Below are positions 46,780 to 57,690 of a stretch of 64,000 nucleotides of DNA, in pieces (within the stretch, counting starts at the first letter, position 1; every line of letters starts with the position of its first letter). The notes beneath the pieces were generated by a model, which made no database searches, was not told where the DNA came from, and saw nothing but the letters and a program-made list of their open reading frames with translations. The DNA is from Phorcus lineatus (Eukaryota; Mollusca; Gastropoda; Trochida; Trochidae): the NCBI GenBank assembly GCA_921293015.1, contig OV121084.1, positions 20,464,960-20,528,959 on the forward strand, read 5' to 3'. The position numbers were made by a program, and so were the translations under genes.

Positions 46780-48741
46780 ATGCCTAAGGCCAGGCGACCG
46801 AGGACTAGGAGTTGGGAAGGGCCGTCAACGTCAAGCGACGACGACTTCATCAACGAGGTCCATGCTGATGAAGCTTCTGACATGGAGTCTACTGATGAGA
46901 GTGATAGTGAAAGTGACAGTGATAGTGATATGGAAATAAGAAACATTGCAAAAGACATATTAGCTGCTACTGGTGGGGCTGGTACATCCACAGAGGAAGA
47001 GTTCAGTGGCTTTGATGAGCAATATAATGAAATGGACACACATTTTGATGACCCTGAGAACTTTATGGAACGCTGGACAGAGGGGCCGAGGCCACGTGGA
47101 CGTGTTGATCTGCATTTTACTGGCGCAACGGGATTAGGACGGTTTATAGAATTGCCTGATAATCCGCATCCTATAGATTTTTTGGGGTTATTCCTGCATG
47201 AAGATGATTATGGATCGTTGGCAGCAGAAACCAACAGGTACTTCCACCAGCAAGTCGATGATAAGGTTCTGAAACCATGTTCACGGTTGAGGCAGTGGTA
47301 TGATACGAATGCTGAAGAAATGAAAGTATTCGTTGCAATGACTATAGCGATGTCTCTAGTTGTACAGAGGAATTTTTCTGAGTATTGGTCAACAAGTGAT
47401 GTGACGTCCACGCCTTTCTTTGCCAAATGTATGCCTCGCGATAGGTTCTGGTTATTACTAACGTACCTACATTTGAATGATAACAACCAAATGCCGGGAC
47501 GAAACACATCTCATTTTTCACCTATCAATAAACTTGGCTATTTGTACCAGAGAATCGTACATCGTTTTTCTAGAGTTTACAAGCCGCACCAAAACATTTG
47601 CGTCGATGAAGGGTTGGTGCCTTGGAAAGGCAATCTCAGTTTCAAAGTATACAATCCCGACAAGCCGAAGAAGTATGGGATAAAGGCCTACATGTTGTGT
47701 GACTCAACAAATGGTTATGTTTGCAAGTTCCAACTCTACACTGGAAAAACTAATGAAACTGTCTCTGCTGGTGGAAAAACGTTCGATCTGGTGATTGATT
47801 TGGTGAAGGATTATGCTGGGAAAGGATATCATGTGTTCATGGATAATTTCTATTCCTCTGTGGCATTGTATATAAACTTGTGGGAAATGGGCACTGGTGC
47901 GACGGGAACGTTGAGAGGAAATCGCAAAGGCATTCCAGACAAAGTAAAGAAGGCACAGAAGAAACAGAAGAAAGGGGATATGATAGTCTATCACAACCAA
48001 GACCTACTCGTTTTGCGGTATGAAGACAGGAAGTCAGTGTTGCTCATGTCAACCGTAGAAGACAATGAAATTGTAGAGACAGGCAAGAAGAACCGAATGA
48101 CTGGGGAAGCCATTGCAAAACCACGTATCGTGCATGAATATAACAAGTACATGGGCGGTGTGGATCGGGCTGACCAGATGCTGTCGTACACCCCGTTCAA
48201 AATAAAAACTCTCAAATGGTGGAAGCGTGTGTGGTTTCACGTGTTGAACGTTGCCATGTTGAACGCCTACATTCTTTACAAAGAATTCTCTAAGGATAAA
48301 ACCTTGAAAACAAGCCGTCAATTCAGAAAAGACTTGGTACAGCACATGATAACCTTCGCCGACACAGAAAAGGTGCCATCCCTGCGCAGACGTCCCCGTG
48401 GTCGACCAAGCACGAGCGACGATAGTGTATTACGTCTTCATGGTCGTCACTTTCCATCAAAGATTGAGCCTGTTGGAAAAAAGAAGAATCTCTCACGCAC
48501 GTGTGTTGTTTGCTCCAAAGCGAGAAGAGAACTACTTCGAAGGGATGTGGAAGAAACAAATCAGCCAGTTCGAAAGAAGAAAAGGGTAGGCAGAGAATCT
48601 TCTTACGAATGTAGCGACTGTAATGTGGCTCTATGTGCAACCCCATGTTTCAGAATTTATCACACGTCACAAGATTGCACTAAAGCTTATATCAGTTTGA
48701 TGTCAGAGAAGGAAAATGAGGGGGATAATCAAGAAGATTGA
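46780..48741 (+). CDS. piggyBac transposase, intact, copy 2
   Basis: Second copy of the 653-residue transposase in the 43742-50522 unit. The encoded protein is the same as copy 1 over its whole length, including Asp276, Asp355, Asp462 and the Cys-rich tail. The flanks are also identical for several kilobases, so it shares the same promoter-proximal sequence and polyadenylation signal. Because this unit has both terminal repeats it is the better candidate for a mobile copy. Confidence 0.93.
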   Translation: MPKARRPRTRSWEGPSTSSDDDFINEVHADEASDMESTDESDSESDSDSDMEIRNIAKDILAATGGAGTSTEEEFSGFDEQYNEMDTHFDDPENFMERWTEGPRPRGRVDLHFTGATGLGRFIELPDNPHPIDFLGLFLHEDDYGSLAAETNRYFHQQVDDKVLKPCSRLRQWYDTNAEEMKVFVAMTIAMSLVVQRNFSEYWSTSDVTSTPFFAKCMPRDRFWLLLTYLHLNDNNQMPGRNTSHFSPINKLGYLYQRIVHRFSRVYKPHQNICVDEGLVPWKGNLSFKVYNPDKPKKYGIKAYMLCDSTNGYVCKFQLYTGKTNETVSAGGKTFDLVIDLVKDYAGKGYHVFMDNFYSSVALYINLWEMGTGATGTLRGNRKGIPDKVKKAQKKQKKGDMIVYHNQDLLVLRYEDRKSVLLMSTVEDNEIVETGKKNRMTGEAIAKPRIVHEYNKYMGGVDRADQMLSYTPFKIKTLKWWKRVWFHVLNVAMLNAYILYKEFSKDKTLKTSRQFRKDLVQHMITFADTEKVPSLRRRPRGRPSTSDDSVLRLHGRHFPSKIEPVGKKKNLSRTCVVCSKARRELLRRDVEETNQPVRKKKRVGRESSYECSDCNVALCATPCFRIYHTSQDCTKAYISLMSEKENEGDNQED

Positions 48742-48952
48742 AGAAAGAAGAAAGAAGCAGAAGTGTGGATGAGTGTTACTCTCCTGATCCAGTTGGTTTT
48801 CACATCAAAAAGGTGAAAAAGTGTTAATAGAAAATACTTTATTGTAAAAAACTCATTATAAATAAAAAATAATCTTTTTTTTATTGCGTAAAAGAGACAG
48901 AGAAAGTCAATGTGAGCTGTCACGGGACATTCAATATGAGCCGCATCACAAA

Positions 48953-50233
48953 CCTCCCCCGATCTTTCGCAATTTATATCTTCTGAATCGGGCGGCCGAA
49001 CTTCATGGTTTTTATATCATCATAAAGAGAAAAGAACTGGCTTTGATATAATATGACAATTGCATGTGCGCATGAAATAATAAAGAAGCGGCGAATGATG
49101 CGATAATTGTCGCAATGATAAAAATAAATTCACAAATGTCTGAGGGTACCCCTCTTTCTCGTTTCATATCTCCCGAACTATTTGGTATTTTTTAAAATTT
49201 TTTCCAGCTTTATCAAGACAAAAGAATTATCTTTAATTCCATGTATAATTTGCATATGCGCAGTAACTGATGAAGATGCTGCGAGTGATGCGACAAATGT
49301 CGCAAATAGGACGATTATCGAAATCTGTTTTCAAATAAATGAGAGTACCCTCCTTTCGCGGTCCATATCTCCTAAACTGTTTGGTTTATTTTCATAATTT
49401 TTTCAGCTTTATCAAGACAAAAGAATTATCTTTAATTCCATGTATAATTTGCATATGCGCAGTAACTGATGAAGATGCTGCGAGTGATGCGACAAGTGTC
49501 GCAAATAGGACGATTATCAAAATCTGTTTTCAAATAGTTGAGAGTACCCTTCTTTCGCGGTGTATATCTCTAAAACCAATCGGCGCTTTTTCATTATTTT
49601 TACACTATCGTAAAGAGGAATGATTTATCTTTAATTCCATGTATAATTTGTATGTGCGCATGAAAAAATAACGATGCGGTGCACGTAAAGAATTCCTGTT
49701 TCATAATGCTGGAGTGTTTGCGCGAATGCTCGCCCGCGCGTGACTTCACCCGCCGAGAGAATCGGTAATGCGGGAGCCAAGGCTGTTGCCTAGAAGTCTG
49801 TGGCACTCGCATGCTGGTGCCCCGGGGCATAACGGTACTAATTAGCGCGCCGGTGCCAGAGGGCCCCGGGGGATTTAGTTTTAGCTAAAAATGCCGTAGG
49901 GTCGGAACGTTGTCGGGGTACCCCCAGCCATCTTTCGCAACGTATATCTTTTGAACCGTAAGACATATTCTAATAATTTTTTCGTCATTGTAAAGAGGAA
50001 TAAATTGCCTATAATTCCATATATAATACATGTATGCGCGCTCAGTATTATGGATTTTATTTAACTTGAAATAAAGACAGTCTTTAAAAACCTGTAGAAA
50101 TCTAACTAGAGATCGTATCGTAATTATTTTCATACCATCGTAAAAAGGAATAATGTATCTTCAATTCCATATAAGAATTTTAGTTGCGCGATAATATTTC
50201 AGGATTTTATTCAACTCGAAATGAAGACAATCT
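48953..50233 (+). repeat. Right subterminal modules, piggyBac copy 2
   Basis: Repeat of 42180-43460 at an offset of 6773. After it the unit ends with the 3' terminal repeat that copy 1 lacks. Confidence 0.8.
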
Positions 50234-50526
50234 TTAGATTATAATAGAAATCGTTCTAGGAGGTATAAAAAATTCATTCAAAGTGTCGGATAAGGAGTGT
50301 TCATTTTTACACGGGATTCGCCAACTGACTTTGTATAAAACAATTTATTCCGTCCGTACTTCGCGGTATAAAAACATCATATACTGTAAAAACGGTCGCG
50401 TCTCGCGGCGCTAGAAAATTCAGCCACAGGGGCTAATTAGGCTTTAACGGTAGCGAGGCGAGTGCTGGAAAATTCAGCCACGGGGGCAAAACTGGTCAAA
50501 ATAATATTCAGCAACTTGAGGGTTAA

Positions 50527-51164
50527 AGTACATACTGGCAAGACAAACATAATTATATTTGGGTTCAACTGGCAGCTAGTTATAAGGAATCATTTACAAC
50601 ATAAATTATGATAATTTAAGAAATAGAAAGTGGATCTTTTTGAGTACTGAAAAAGACTTATTGATGATACAACAGTCAATCGAGATCACTAAGGCTTTTG
50701 TAGGGCCGGCTCATTAGGGTAGAGTAGGGGTGTATTTCTTAGAGACTAAAACCAATTGGCCCAAGTTCACATGATGACTGTTCAACGCACCAAGTTTCAA
50801 ACAGCTAAGCCATATATGGCTTTTAAGTTTTGGTACAGCAAAAACTTTTAAATTCTATTTCGATGCAAAAAAAAAAACAACAAGTAAAAGTAGAAGAAGA
50901 AACCCAAAAGGCACCACAACATGTAATCACGTTCCCACCGAGTTTAAATGAGCATAGACTTATGGTGTTTGAGTTCTGGTCAGAAACCAAATTCTAAGTT
51001 ATGTTTCGCTGTAAACAGTCAAAATGACAAAATAAAGTCATTGGTCAGATTACATATAATATTATAATATAATATATATTATAAAAGGGGCCAAAAGGCC
51101 ACACAATCTATCAATTATAAGCCCCACATGGTTATGGAACATAAGATTGCTTGTTCAAGCCCAA
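50527..51164. other. Intron sequence between piggyBac dimer and minisatellite
   Basis: No gene. 50740-51000 has phrases like the pearl-type repeat units ('caccaagtttcaaacagctaagccatatatggc', 'aaaggcaccaca'), so it may be one decayed unit. An A-run lies at 50867-50880. Confidence 0.4.
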
Positions 51165-51492
51165 GTCACATCCTGGGTATTTACAAGTCATATCCTGGGG
51201 ATTTACAAGTCAACATCCTGGGGATTTACAAGTCAACATCCTGGGTATTTACAAGTCAACATCCACAGGATTTACAAGTCATATCCTGGGGATTTACAAG
51301 TCAACATCCTGGGGATTTACAAGTCACATCCTGGGTATTTACAAGTCAACATCCTGAGGATTTACAAGTCATATCCTGGGGATTTACAAATCAACATCTT
51401 GGGGATTTACAAGTCACATCCTGGGTATTTACAAGCCACATCCCGAGTATTTACAAGTCCCATCCCGGGTATTTACAAGTCAAATCCCTGGC
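51165..51492 (+). repeat. ~22-bp minisatellite, about 15 units
   Basis: Units of GGGATTTACAAGTCACATCC or GGGTATTTACAAGTCAACATCC repeat from 51165 to 51492 with 20-24-base spacing. The array is free of stops in all three forward frames, which gives misleading open frames of up to 123 codons. No protein is called. Confidence 0.9.
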
Positions 51493-52084
51493 GACATAAA
51501 TGAAACAATGTGCTAAGATCTTAAAAAGGCAGATTGAAATGTAGAATTATGCTATACGTAGGTTGATAAAAAATAACATTTAGAAAGATTGATAAAAAAC
51601 ATTAGGCACTGGGGATCACAAAATCTTGGTTAAATGTTAACTCTTACGTTGCTGAATATTATTTTGTCCAGTTTTGCCCCTGTGGCTGAATTTTCCAGTG
51701 CCAAAAGAGGCGACCATTTTTACAATATATGGTGTATTCACATGGCAAAATCTGAATGTAAATGCCCGTTTTATCCAAAATTAGCTTGCCAGGTCCGTAC
51801 ACAAATGAACAATGTTTATCTGACGCTTTCAATGAATTTTTCATCCTTCCTAGAATAATTTCTATTACAATTTAAAGATTGTCTTCATTTCGATTTAAAT
51901 TCATTAAATCTGATCTCACACATAAAAAAACATATATGGAATTGAAGATACATTATTCCTCTTTATGGTGATATAATTATTTTTACAATATGACCTCTAG
52001 TTAGATATCTACAATCATCTAAAGAATGTCTTTAATTCAAGTTGCTTAAAATCTCTAATACTGAGCACGCATACAATATAAGTT

Positions 52085-52930
52085 GTATGCTTCTCTCGAA
52101 GTTAATACGGTCTGATGTACCATCCTTGTGTTGCGGTGTCGCCCGAGCCGTTAGGTGACATTCAGGGTTCATTTTCTTACAATTATGTTGATGTTCTGAA
52201 TGGTGCTGTTCTTGAACATTGTTGATGTTTGGTTAATTTTCACATTAGCTTGATTGTTGAGAACTGAAACAGGTCGTTTATGTCCAGATCTTCTAAGAAA
52301 GCAAGCTGGTTTTCTTGTTGGTGTGTACTCAGGGTTATAGGCAGCAAAGATGTCTCCCCTGACCTTGAACTCGTGACAACTTTCAAGAGAAGTTGGCTCG
52401 ACAGCTGGAGTGGAAGGACGAATACCACAGGATAAAGCATGACTCATGTGATTATATCAAAATCTTTGCAGTAAGGGGTGATTTCAAATACCTGTTTAAA
52501 CTGTGCCGAATATTCTCTAAAGTCGATGTTTTTTTATTGGTCTCCAGTTTTTGACCGAATGTCCAAATAAAAGTGAGACAACATCTCACCTAGCACTACA
52601 TCCTAAAAACTAGGATTTTTGGATAAGTCTGTTTTCTCTTTATTATCAGGAATGAGTTTGGAACATTTTTCTAATAATTTTTCATGAGAATATGAAGCGA
52701 AGCGTTTATTTGTTGCCATTGTGAAAGTCAACTGACAAATGTTTACAAACACACTCTTGGCATCATCTGCATCCACAATATTGTAAAGAAAATTAAGTTA
52801 CCAGAAACAGGTGTCATTGTACAGAGCTTATAAAACAGAATTTGGCAAATAGCTGTTGTTATGGCAGCAGGTAACATTTTTTCCAGTTGTCACCCTCTTG
52901 TAAGTACAACGTTGACCAATGAAATTAAAG
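52085..52930 (-). mobile_element. Foreign insert with Crypton-like (DUF3504) gene fragment
   Basis: The piggyBac-type sequence stops near 52085 ('gcacgcatacaatataag') and resumes near 52935 ('catgaatggaattgtagac'), in the same region that is continuous in the intact element (about 43230-43290). The 0.85 kb between is unrelated to piggyBac and holds a decayed coding sequence (52169-52719). Target duplications were not identified. Confidence 0.5.
52169..52719 (-). pseudogene. DUF3504 / Crypton-like tyrosine-recombinase-related fragment
   Basis: Starts ATG 52719 with MATNKRFASYSHEKLLEKC. After a stop and shift it reads LGEMLSHFYLDIRSKTGDQ then KTSTLENIRHSLNRYL. The pattern 'L..FY...R.K.G..Y...SL..IR..LNRYL' is typical of DUF3504-containing proteins (ZMYM/QRICH1-like), which derive from Crypton tyrosine recombinases. 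A later frame (52447-52169) has GIRPSTPAVEPTSL and FKNSTIQNINIIV, like the tail of such proteins. The recombinase core is missing, so it is a broken, possibly internally deleted copy. Confidence 0.55.
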
Positions 52931-53009
52931 TATTGTAGATAAAGGTAAGATAAGTATCATGAATGGAATTGTAGACAATGTATTCTCCATTATGAGGAGG
53001 AACAGATTA

Positions 53010-53857
53010 TTAGAATATGTTACCCAGTCCAGAAGACCGAAACGAAAAGATTTTCAACTCTTCTCGCTTTGCCCTTGACATCACGGCCCACATTTTCTAA
53101 GATTTGAGCCTACTGCAGGCCCTTCTGATAGGCCAATCAGAGGAAAGCTTGCAAAATGAACTTCCGATGTCAACGACAAAGATAGCGGCAGTGACCTGTT
53201 GAGTTTGGAGAGAAGACTATTGAAAATATTAACTTCAAGTGTAATTTCAGGCATATATTTAGATGGGTACACAGAAGATCTATTACGTTTGTGGTCGGTC
53301 AATATTTAGTGTATAGTTTGCAAAGTTACTAAGTAATGTAAATACGAAATTATTGTACAAATAGAATTGTAAAGATTTTTATAATCATTATTCTAATTTT
53401 GAATGTTCCTCATAGAAATGTATCCGTTTTGAAACAATTTATCGCGAAATGTTCGTTATCAAACCTTGTTTAGTTGGAAGCCACAAAAGGTATAAGGGCG
53501 CCATCGTTTTGTTAGAAAAATTTTTTTGTTATTTACTCAAATTTTGAACAGCGACAGATAAGATGTGTGTAAACGTGATGATGACTATAAAAATATCAAC
53601 ACAGCAGTAAATGCATCGTTCAGTAAATATATATTGTCTGCTGAATGTAAAAGTGCACTATAGTCACTCTGGTAAAGAATCTACCGGTACTGCTTATGCT
53701 TAAAACAGAATTATTTATATAAGGAGAGAAAAGTATTAATTACTTTAGGAATACGGCCCGATGTGATTTAATTGTCATAATGCGGTTTTTATTGAACTCA
53801 CATTGACAGCTCACATTCACTTCCTTCTTTTACGAAATTAAATTTTTTTTTATTTAT
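53010..53857 (-). other. Noncoding 3' part of the old piggyBac
   Basis: Begins with a module like 43140-43290 (52930-53060) and continues with unrecognised AT-rich sequence to the transposase C-terminus. No gene seen; 53081-53302 has no recognised product. Confidence 0.4.
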
Positions 53858-55870
53858 TTACAACAAAGTAAAAGTCAATTTTACAATGAAATCACTTTTC
53901 ACCTTTTTGGTGTTAAGTACAAACTGGATCAGGAGAGTAACGCTCATCCACACTTTGGCTTCTTTCTTCAATGCTTGATCTTCATTATCCTCATCATTGT
54001 CCTTCTCCAACAAACTGATATCAACTTTAGTGTAATCTTGTGATGTGTGATAAAGTCGGAAACATGGTGCTGCACACAGAGCGACACTACATAGATACAT
54101 TCGAAAGAAGATTCTCTGCCTACCCATTTCTTCTTTCGAACAGACTGCTTCCACTTCCCTTCAAAGAAGTTCTCTTTTCGTTTTGGAGCAAACAACACAC
54201 ATACGGGAAAGCCTCTTCTTCTTTCCAATAGGCACCATCTTTGTTGGAAAGTGACGACCATGAAGATGCCACACACTATCATCGCTTGTGCTTGGCTGGC
54301 CACAAGGACTGTCACGTAGGGTAGGCACATTATCTGTGGTGGCAAAAGTGATCATATGCTGCACCAAATCTTTTCTGAATTAACGTCTTGTTTTCAAGGT
54401 TACTGTCTTTGGAAAATTCTTTATAAAGAATGTAGGAGTTCAACATAGCAACGTTCAACACATGAATCCACACACGCTTCCACCATTTAAGAGTTATCAT
54501 TTTGAACGGGTTGTATGACAGCATCTGGTCGGCCCGATCCACACCTAACATATATTTGTTGTATTCGTGCACAATACGTGGTTTCGTATTTGCTTCCCAA
54601 GTCACTCGTTTCTTCTTTCCTGTCTCTACAATTTCGGCGTCTTCTACGTCTTGACACGAGCAACATTGACTTCCTGTCCTTATACCTTACAACGAGTAGG
54701 TCTTGATTGTGATAGACAATCATATCCCCTCTCTGTTGTTTTTTCTGTGCCTTTTTTACCTTCTCAGGAATGCCTTTGGGATTTCCTCTCAACAATCCCG
54801 TCACACAATACCTGTTTCCCACAAGTTTATATACAATGCAACAGAGGAATAGAAATTATCCATGAACACATCATATCCTTTCCCAGCATAATCCATCATC
54901 AAGTCCATGACGAGATCATACGTTTTCCCACCAACAGAAACAGCTTCATTTGTTATTCCAGTGTCAAGTTGGAACTTGCCAACATAACCATTGGTTGAGT
55001 CGCACAACATGTAAACCTTTATCCAATTCTTCTGAGGATTGGCGGGAATGTATACTTTGAAACTCAGATTGCCTTTCCGAGGCACCAAGCTTTGTAATCA
55101 CAAATATTTTGATGCGTCTTGTTACTTTGGAAAAACGATGCACGATGCGTTGGTGAGGTGAGGTGAGGTGATTTGGGTTTTAAAGCTGCTTTCAAGAGTA
55201 TTTTACTTATATCAAGGCTACTAGTATTATTGCAGGGGGAAAGGCCACAACACTAACGTGGCTATGCATTGCGGTGAAGCCTGCAAACATCGGCTGGAAC
55301 TAGCCAACCATGGTTGGTACTGCACTGAAATTCAGTGTAGCATGGCACCCAAATCTTACTGGGTGTATAACAGTTCTCTACTGCAGACAAAGTTGCCAAG
55401 CCCCTGGAAGGATTTGAACCCTGATCTGAAGTCGAACACGCTAACCACTGCGCTATCCCGCCCCTGATGCGTTGGTCAAATAGCCAAGTTATTGATTGGT
55501 GAAAACTTGGTGTGTATTGTCCCAGCATTTGGTTGTTATCATTCAAATGTACGTACGTGAGCCATAACCAGAACCTGTTTATAGGCATGCATTTGGTAAA
55601 GAAAGGCATCATTGTCACATCACCCGTTGGCCAATACTCAGAAAAATGTCTCTGTACATCCAGACATTGCTATAGTCATTGCCACGAATTCTTTCATTTC
55701 TTCAGCATCCGTATCGTACAATTCATCAACCTTATCATCGACCTGTTGGTCTGTTGGTTTCTTTTTCCATTGACCCATAATCATCTTCATGAAAAAACAA
55801 CCCGAAATAGTCTACAGGATGTGGATTATCAAGCAATTCTATGAACCGTCCTAATCCTGTGTTGCCAGTA
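53858..55870 (-). pseudogene. Decayed piggyBac transposase
   Basis: Fragments from N to C (right to left): TGLGRFIE then LDNPHPVDYFGLFFHEDDYG (about 55865-55780); MPFFTKCMPINRFWLWLTYV (55600); a SINE; QRIVHRF near 55130, where the family's first catalytic Asp block is frameshifted; VFMDNFYSSVALYINLWETG with the second Asp; HEYNKYMLGVDRADQMLSYN with the third Asp; and CSVALCAAPCFRLYHTSQD at the end. The protein is clearly homologous to the intact copies but has many stops and shifts. The N-terminal 100 residues are missing, replaced by gypsy sequence. Confidence 0.88.
55155..55465 (-). mobile_element. tRNA-derived SINE, full length
   Basis: 311 bp flanked by the 11-bp duplication GATGCGTTGGT (55144-55154 and 55466-55476). 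Read on the minus strand the head starts AGGGGCGGGATAGCGCAGTGG with a polymerase III A box (TAGCGCAGTGG) and, about 30 bases on, a B box GGTTCAAATCC. The tail is ...AAATCACCTCACCTCACC, a CACCT repeat. It lies within the piggyBac transposase fragment between FDQRI and the first catalytic Asp region and so postdates that element. Confidence 0.85.
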
Positions 55871-56965
55871 AAACGCAGATCTTACGAAACAACTGGCTTT
55901 AGGACTGGTCTTTGTTTTGCTGGCTGGGATCAGAGTCCTGGATGAATCCGATGTGAATCGGATGGTTCTGATGTAATGTCCTCTTGTGTCCTTCATCGTT
56001 CTCCTTCTAGACAAAGTAGACTGGAATGCAAGCGTTTGGTTGATCAAAGATGACACAATATAAAATCCTCTTCTCATCTATCTGCCAGTTTGTGCTGTCC
56101 ATCGAATGCCAGGACTTTCAGAAGAACTCTATTTTTAACTTCCACTGTTGCTCCGAGCAAATTGAGATTATATCCTGCCTTGGTCTTTCCTTGGGCTTCG
56201 ATGGAGTTCTCAGCGGCCTGCTTGTAAGATTGTCTCAGTCGTTTAGTCAGGTCCTTTGAGTACTGTTAAACAGATCTATGACTGTGGCTTTGCTCTATCC
56301 CAGGGGCGAGGTCTATGGGCAACCTTATCTCTCTTCCAAACATGAGAAAGAATGCTTTTTGGTCTTTCGACTCATGACATATGCAATTGTATGCATGTAC
56401 AAGAGGTCCTACAAAGTTCTTCCAATCCCTTTTATTGTCAGGTGATAGAGTCCTGAGCATAGCACAGAGTGTCCTGTTGAATCTCTCCATCATGCTGTTT
56501 CCCATGGGATGGTATGGAGTACTCCAAGACTACCAAGGATTGAAAAAGTTCCTCATGTCCTTTCCTTCAAAGTTGGCTCCTTAAATTGTATACAGTCATT
56601 GAGGTGTACCATAGTGCTGGACAAAATAGCTGTAGAATGCCTCCGCTGTTGTCTTGGCTGTCTAGTTCTGTGTGGGTATAGCCATTGTATATCTGGTAAA
56701 GTGGTCTATTATTACCAAAATATTCTCAAATCCTCTTGATGATTCCAGGGAATGAAAGTCCACACACACAAGCTCTAAGGGCTCTAAGGGCTTGGTTGTC
56801 TTGATGTTAACAAGTGGGGCTCTTGTATGAATGGGAGACTTTCTTCTAAGACATCTATCACGCAACTGTATCCCTTCCTTTGAATGCTTTTGCATTCCTG
56901 GCCAGTAGAATCTGTCTAACAGCAGTGAGTAGGTTCTGTCTCTACCAGGGTTCCCAAGTTATGGC
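55871..56965 (-). pseudogene. Ty3/gypsy integrase fragment
   Basis: From the right: NLGNPGRDRTYSLLLDRFYW (decayed H2C2 domain), PLELVCVDFHSLESSRGFENI (first Asp of the DDE core, VDFH), a stretch with frame breaks (ending PYHPMGNSMMERFNRTL, where the Glu lies), then LKPVVS. It is joined on the left directly to the piggyBac N-terminal sequence and truncated on the right near 56965. It represents only the integrase end of pol. Confidence 0.8.
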
Positions 56966-57690
56966 ATTATGCAATTAGAAAATACGTGCATACTGGTAGG
57001 GGTCAACTGGGGCAAAGTGCACCTGAAAAATTGATGTCCTATTTGACACAGTGGTTACTCAACTGCAACCAGTTGGATTTTTGTTTGTTTACTTGTCAAC
57101 CCCTTTGGCTTTTCTCCCACTAGTTATCCACATCAATGTGATTTAAGGGGCACAGAGTAGGTTGTTGGAGTCAAATATGTCAAACTTTATAAATGGTGTT
57201 ATTTTATCAAGAAGCAATGGTAGTTTCTAAAAAATACCACCTTAATGATTATCAGTACAATATAGTGTCATAAACAGGTTAAACTCGTTATTTCTGAAAA
57301 AAATTGACAATGGCACGCGCTAGTACCTCAAACATAATTTTTTAAATTTACAACAGACACAAAGACAAATATGATTCAGTAGTGTTTAGTAGGCATTTTT
57401 TAAAAATCTAATGGTATATAAATAGGACACAGAATTTTGACCTCTTAACATTTATATGGCTGTTTTAAAATTATCATTGAAAGCTAGAAAATATAATAAT
57501 TTTTAAGATAATTACGCAGCATTAGGGAGTTGATTTGAACTAGACAGGGCATATGGTATTTTGGCTCATATATAAGCGATTTACAAAAATTTTAAACATA
57601 CTCTGTAGCACTTTAAAATGAACATTTAAAAAACACTTTTAAGGTTATCCTTTTTATTTGCAAACCTGCCATGCCATAGGATCCCCTGCC
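56966..57690. other. Gene-free AT-rich sequence
   Basis: No gene recognised. Contains the phrase 'ggtcaactggggcaaag' and many A/T runs. Confidence 0.4.

Larger units (their letters stand above)
43742..50522 (+). mobile_element. piggyBac element, copy 2 (both terminal repeats)
   Basis: 6781 bp with the same content as copy 1 shifted by 6773. It has both CCCTCAAG at the left and CTTGAGGG at the right, followed by TTAA. Its left end is joined directly to copy 1 without an intact TTAA; only AA precedes CCCTCAAG. Confidence 0.88.
36965..50526 (+). mobile_element. Head-to-tail piggyBac dimer between two TTAA sites
   Basis: TTAA at 36965-36968 and 50523-50526 frame two units of a piggyBac element. 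Copy 1 (36969-43741) and copy 2 (43742-50522) are direct repeats with a period of 6773 bases. Every line and every encoded peptide compared is identical. Outer ends are CCCTCAAG (36969) and CTTGAGGG (50515-50522), an 8-bp inverted repeat. At the inner junction copy 1 lacks its final CTTGAGGG and TTAA and passes directly from ATTCAGCAA to CCCTCAAG. It lies in an SLC25A21 intron. Confidence 0.9.

Noticed and set aside
51165-51492. CRISPR-like array of short repeats
   Set aside because: No constant repeat/variable spacer pattern, and the context is animal DNA; it is a minisatellite.
51128-51503. Open frames of 118-123 codons
   Set aside because: They are translations of a ~22-bp minisatellite and exist in all forward frames.
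55392-55465. Possible tRNA gene on the minus strand (A and B boxes)
   Set aside because: Part of a SINE with tail and target duplication; no full cloverleaf was seen.
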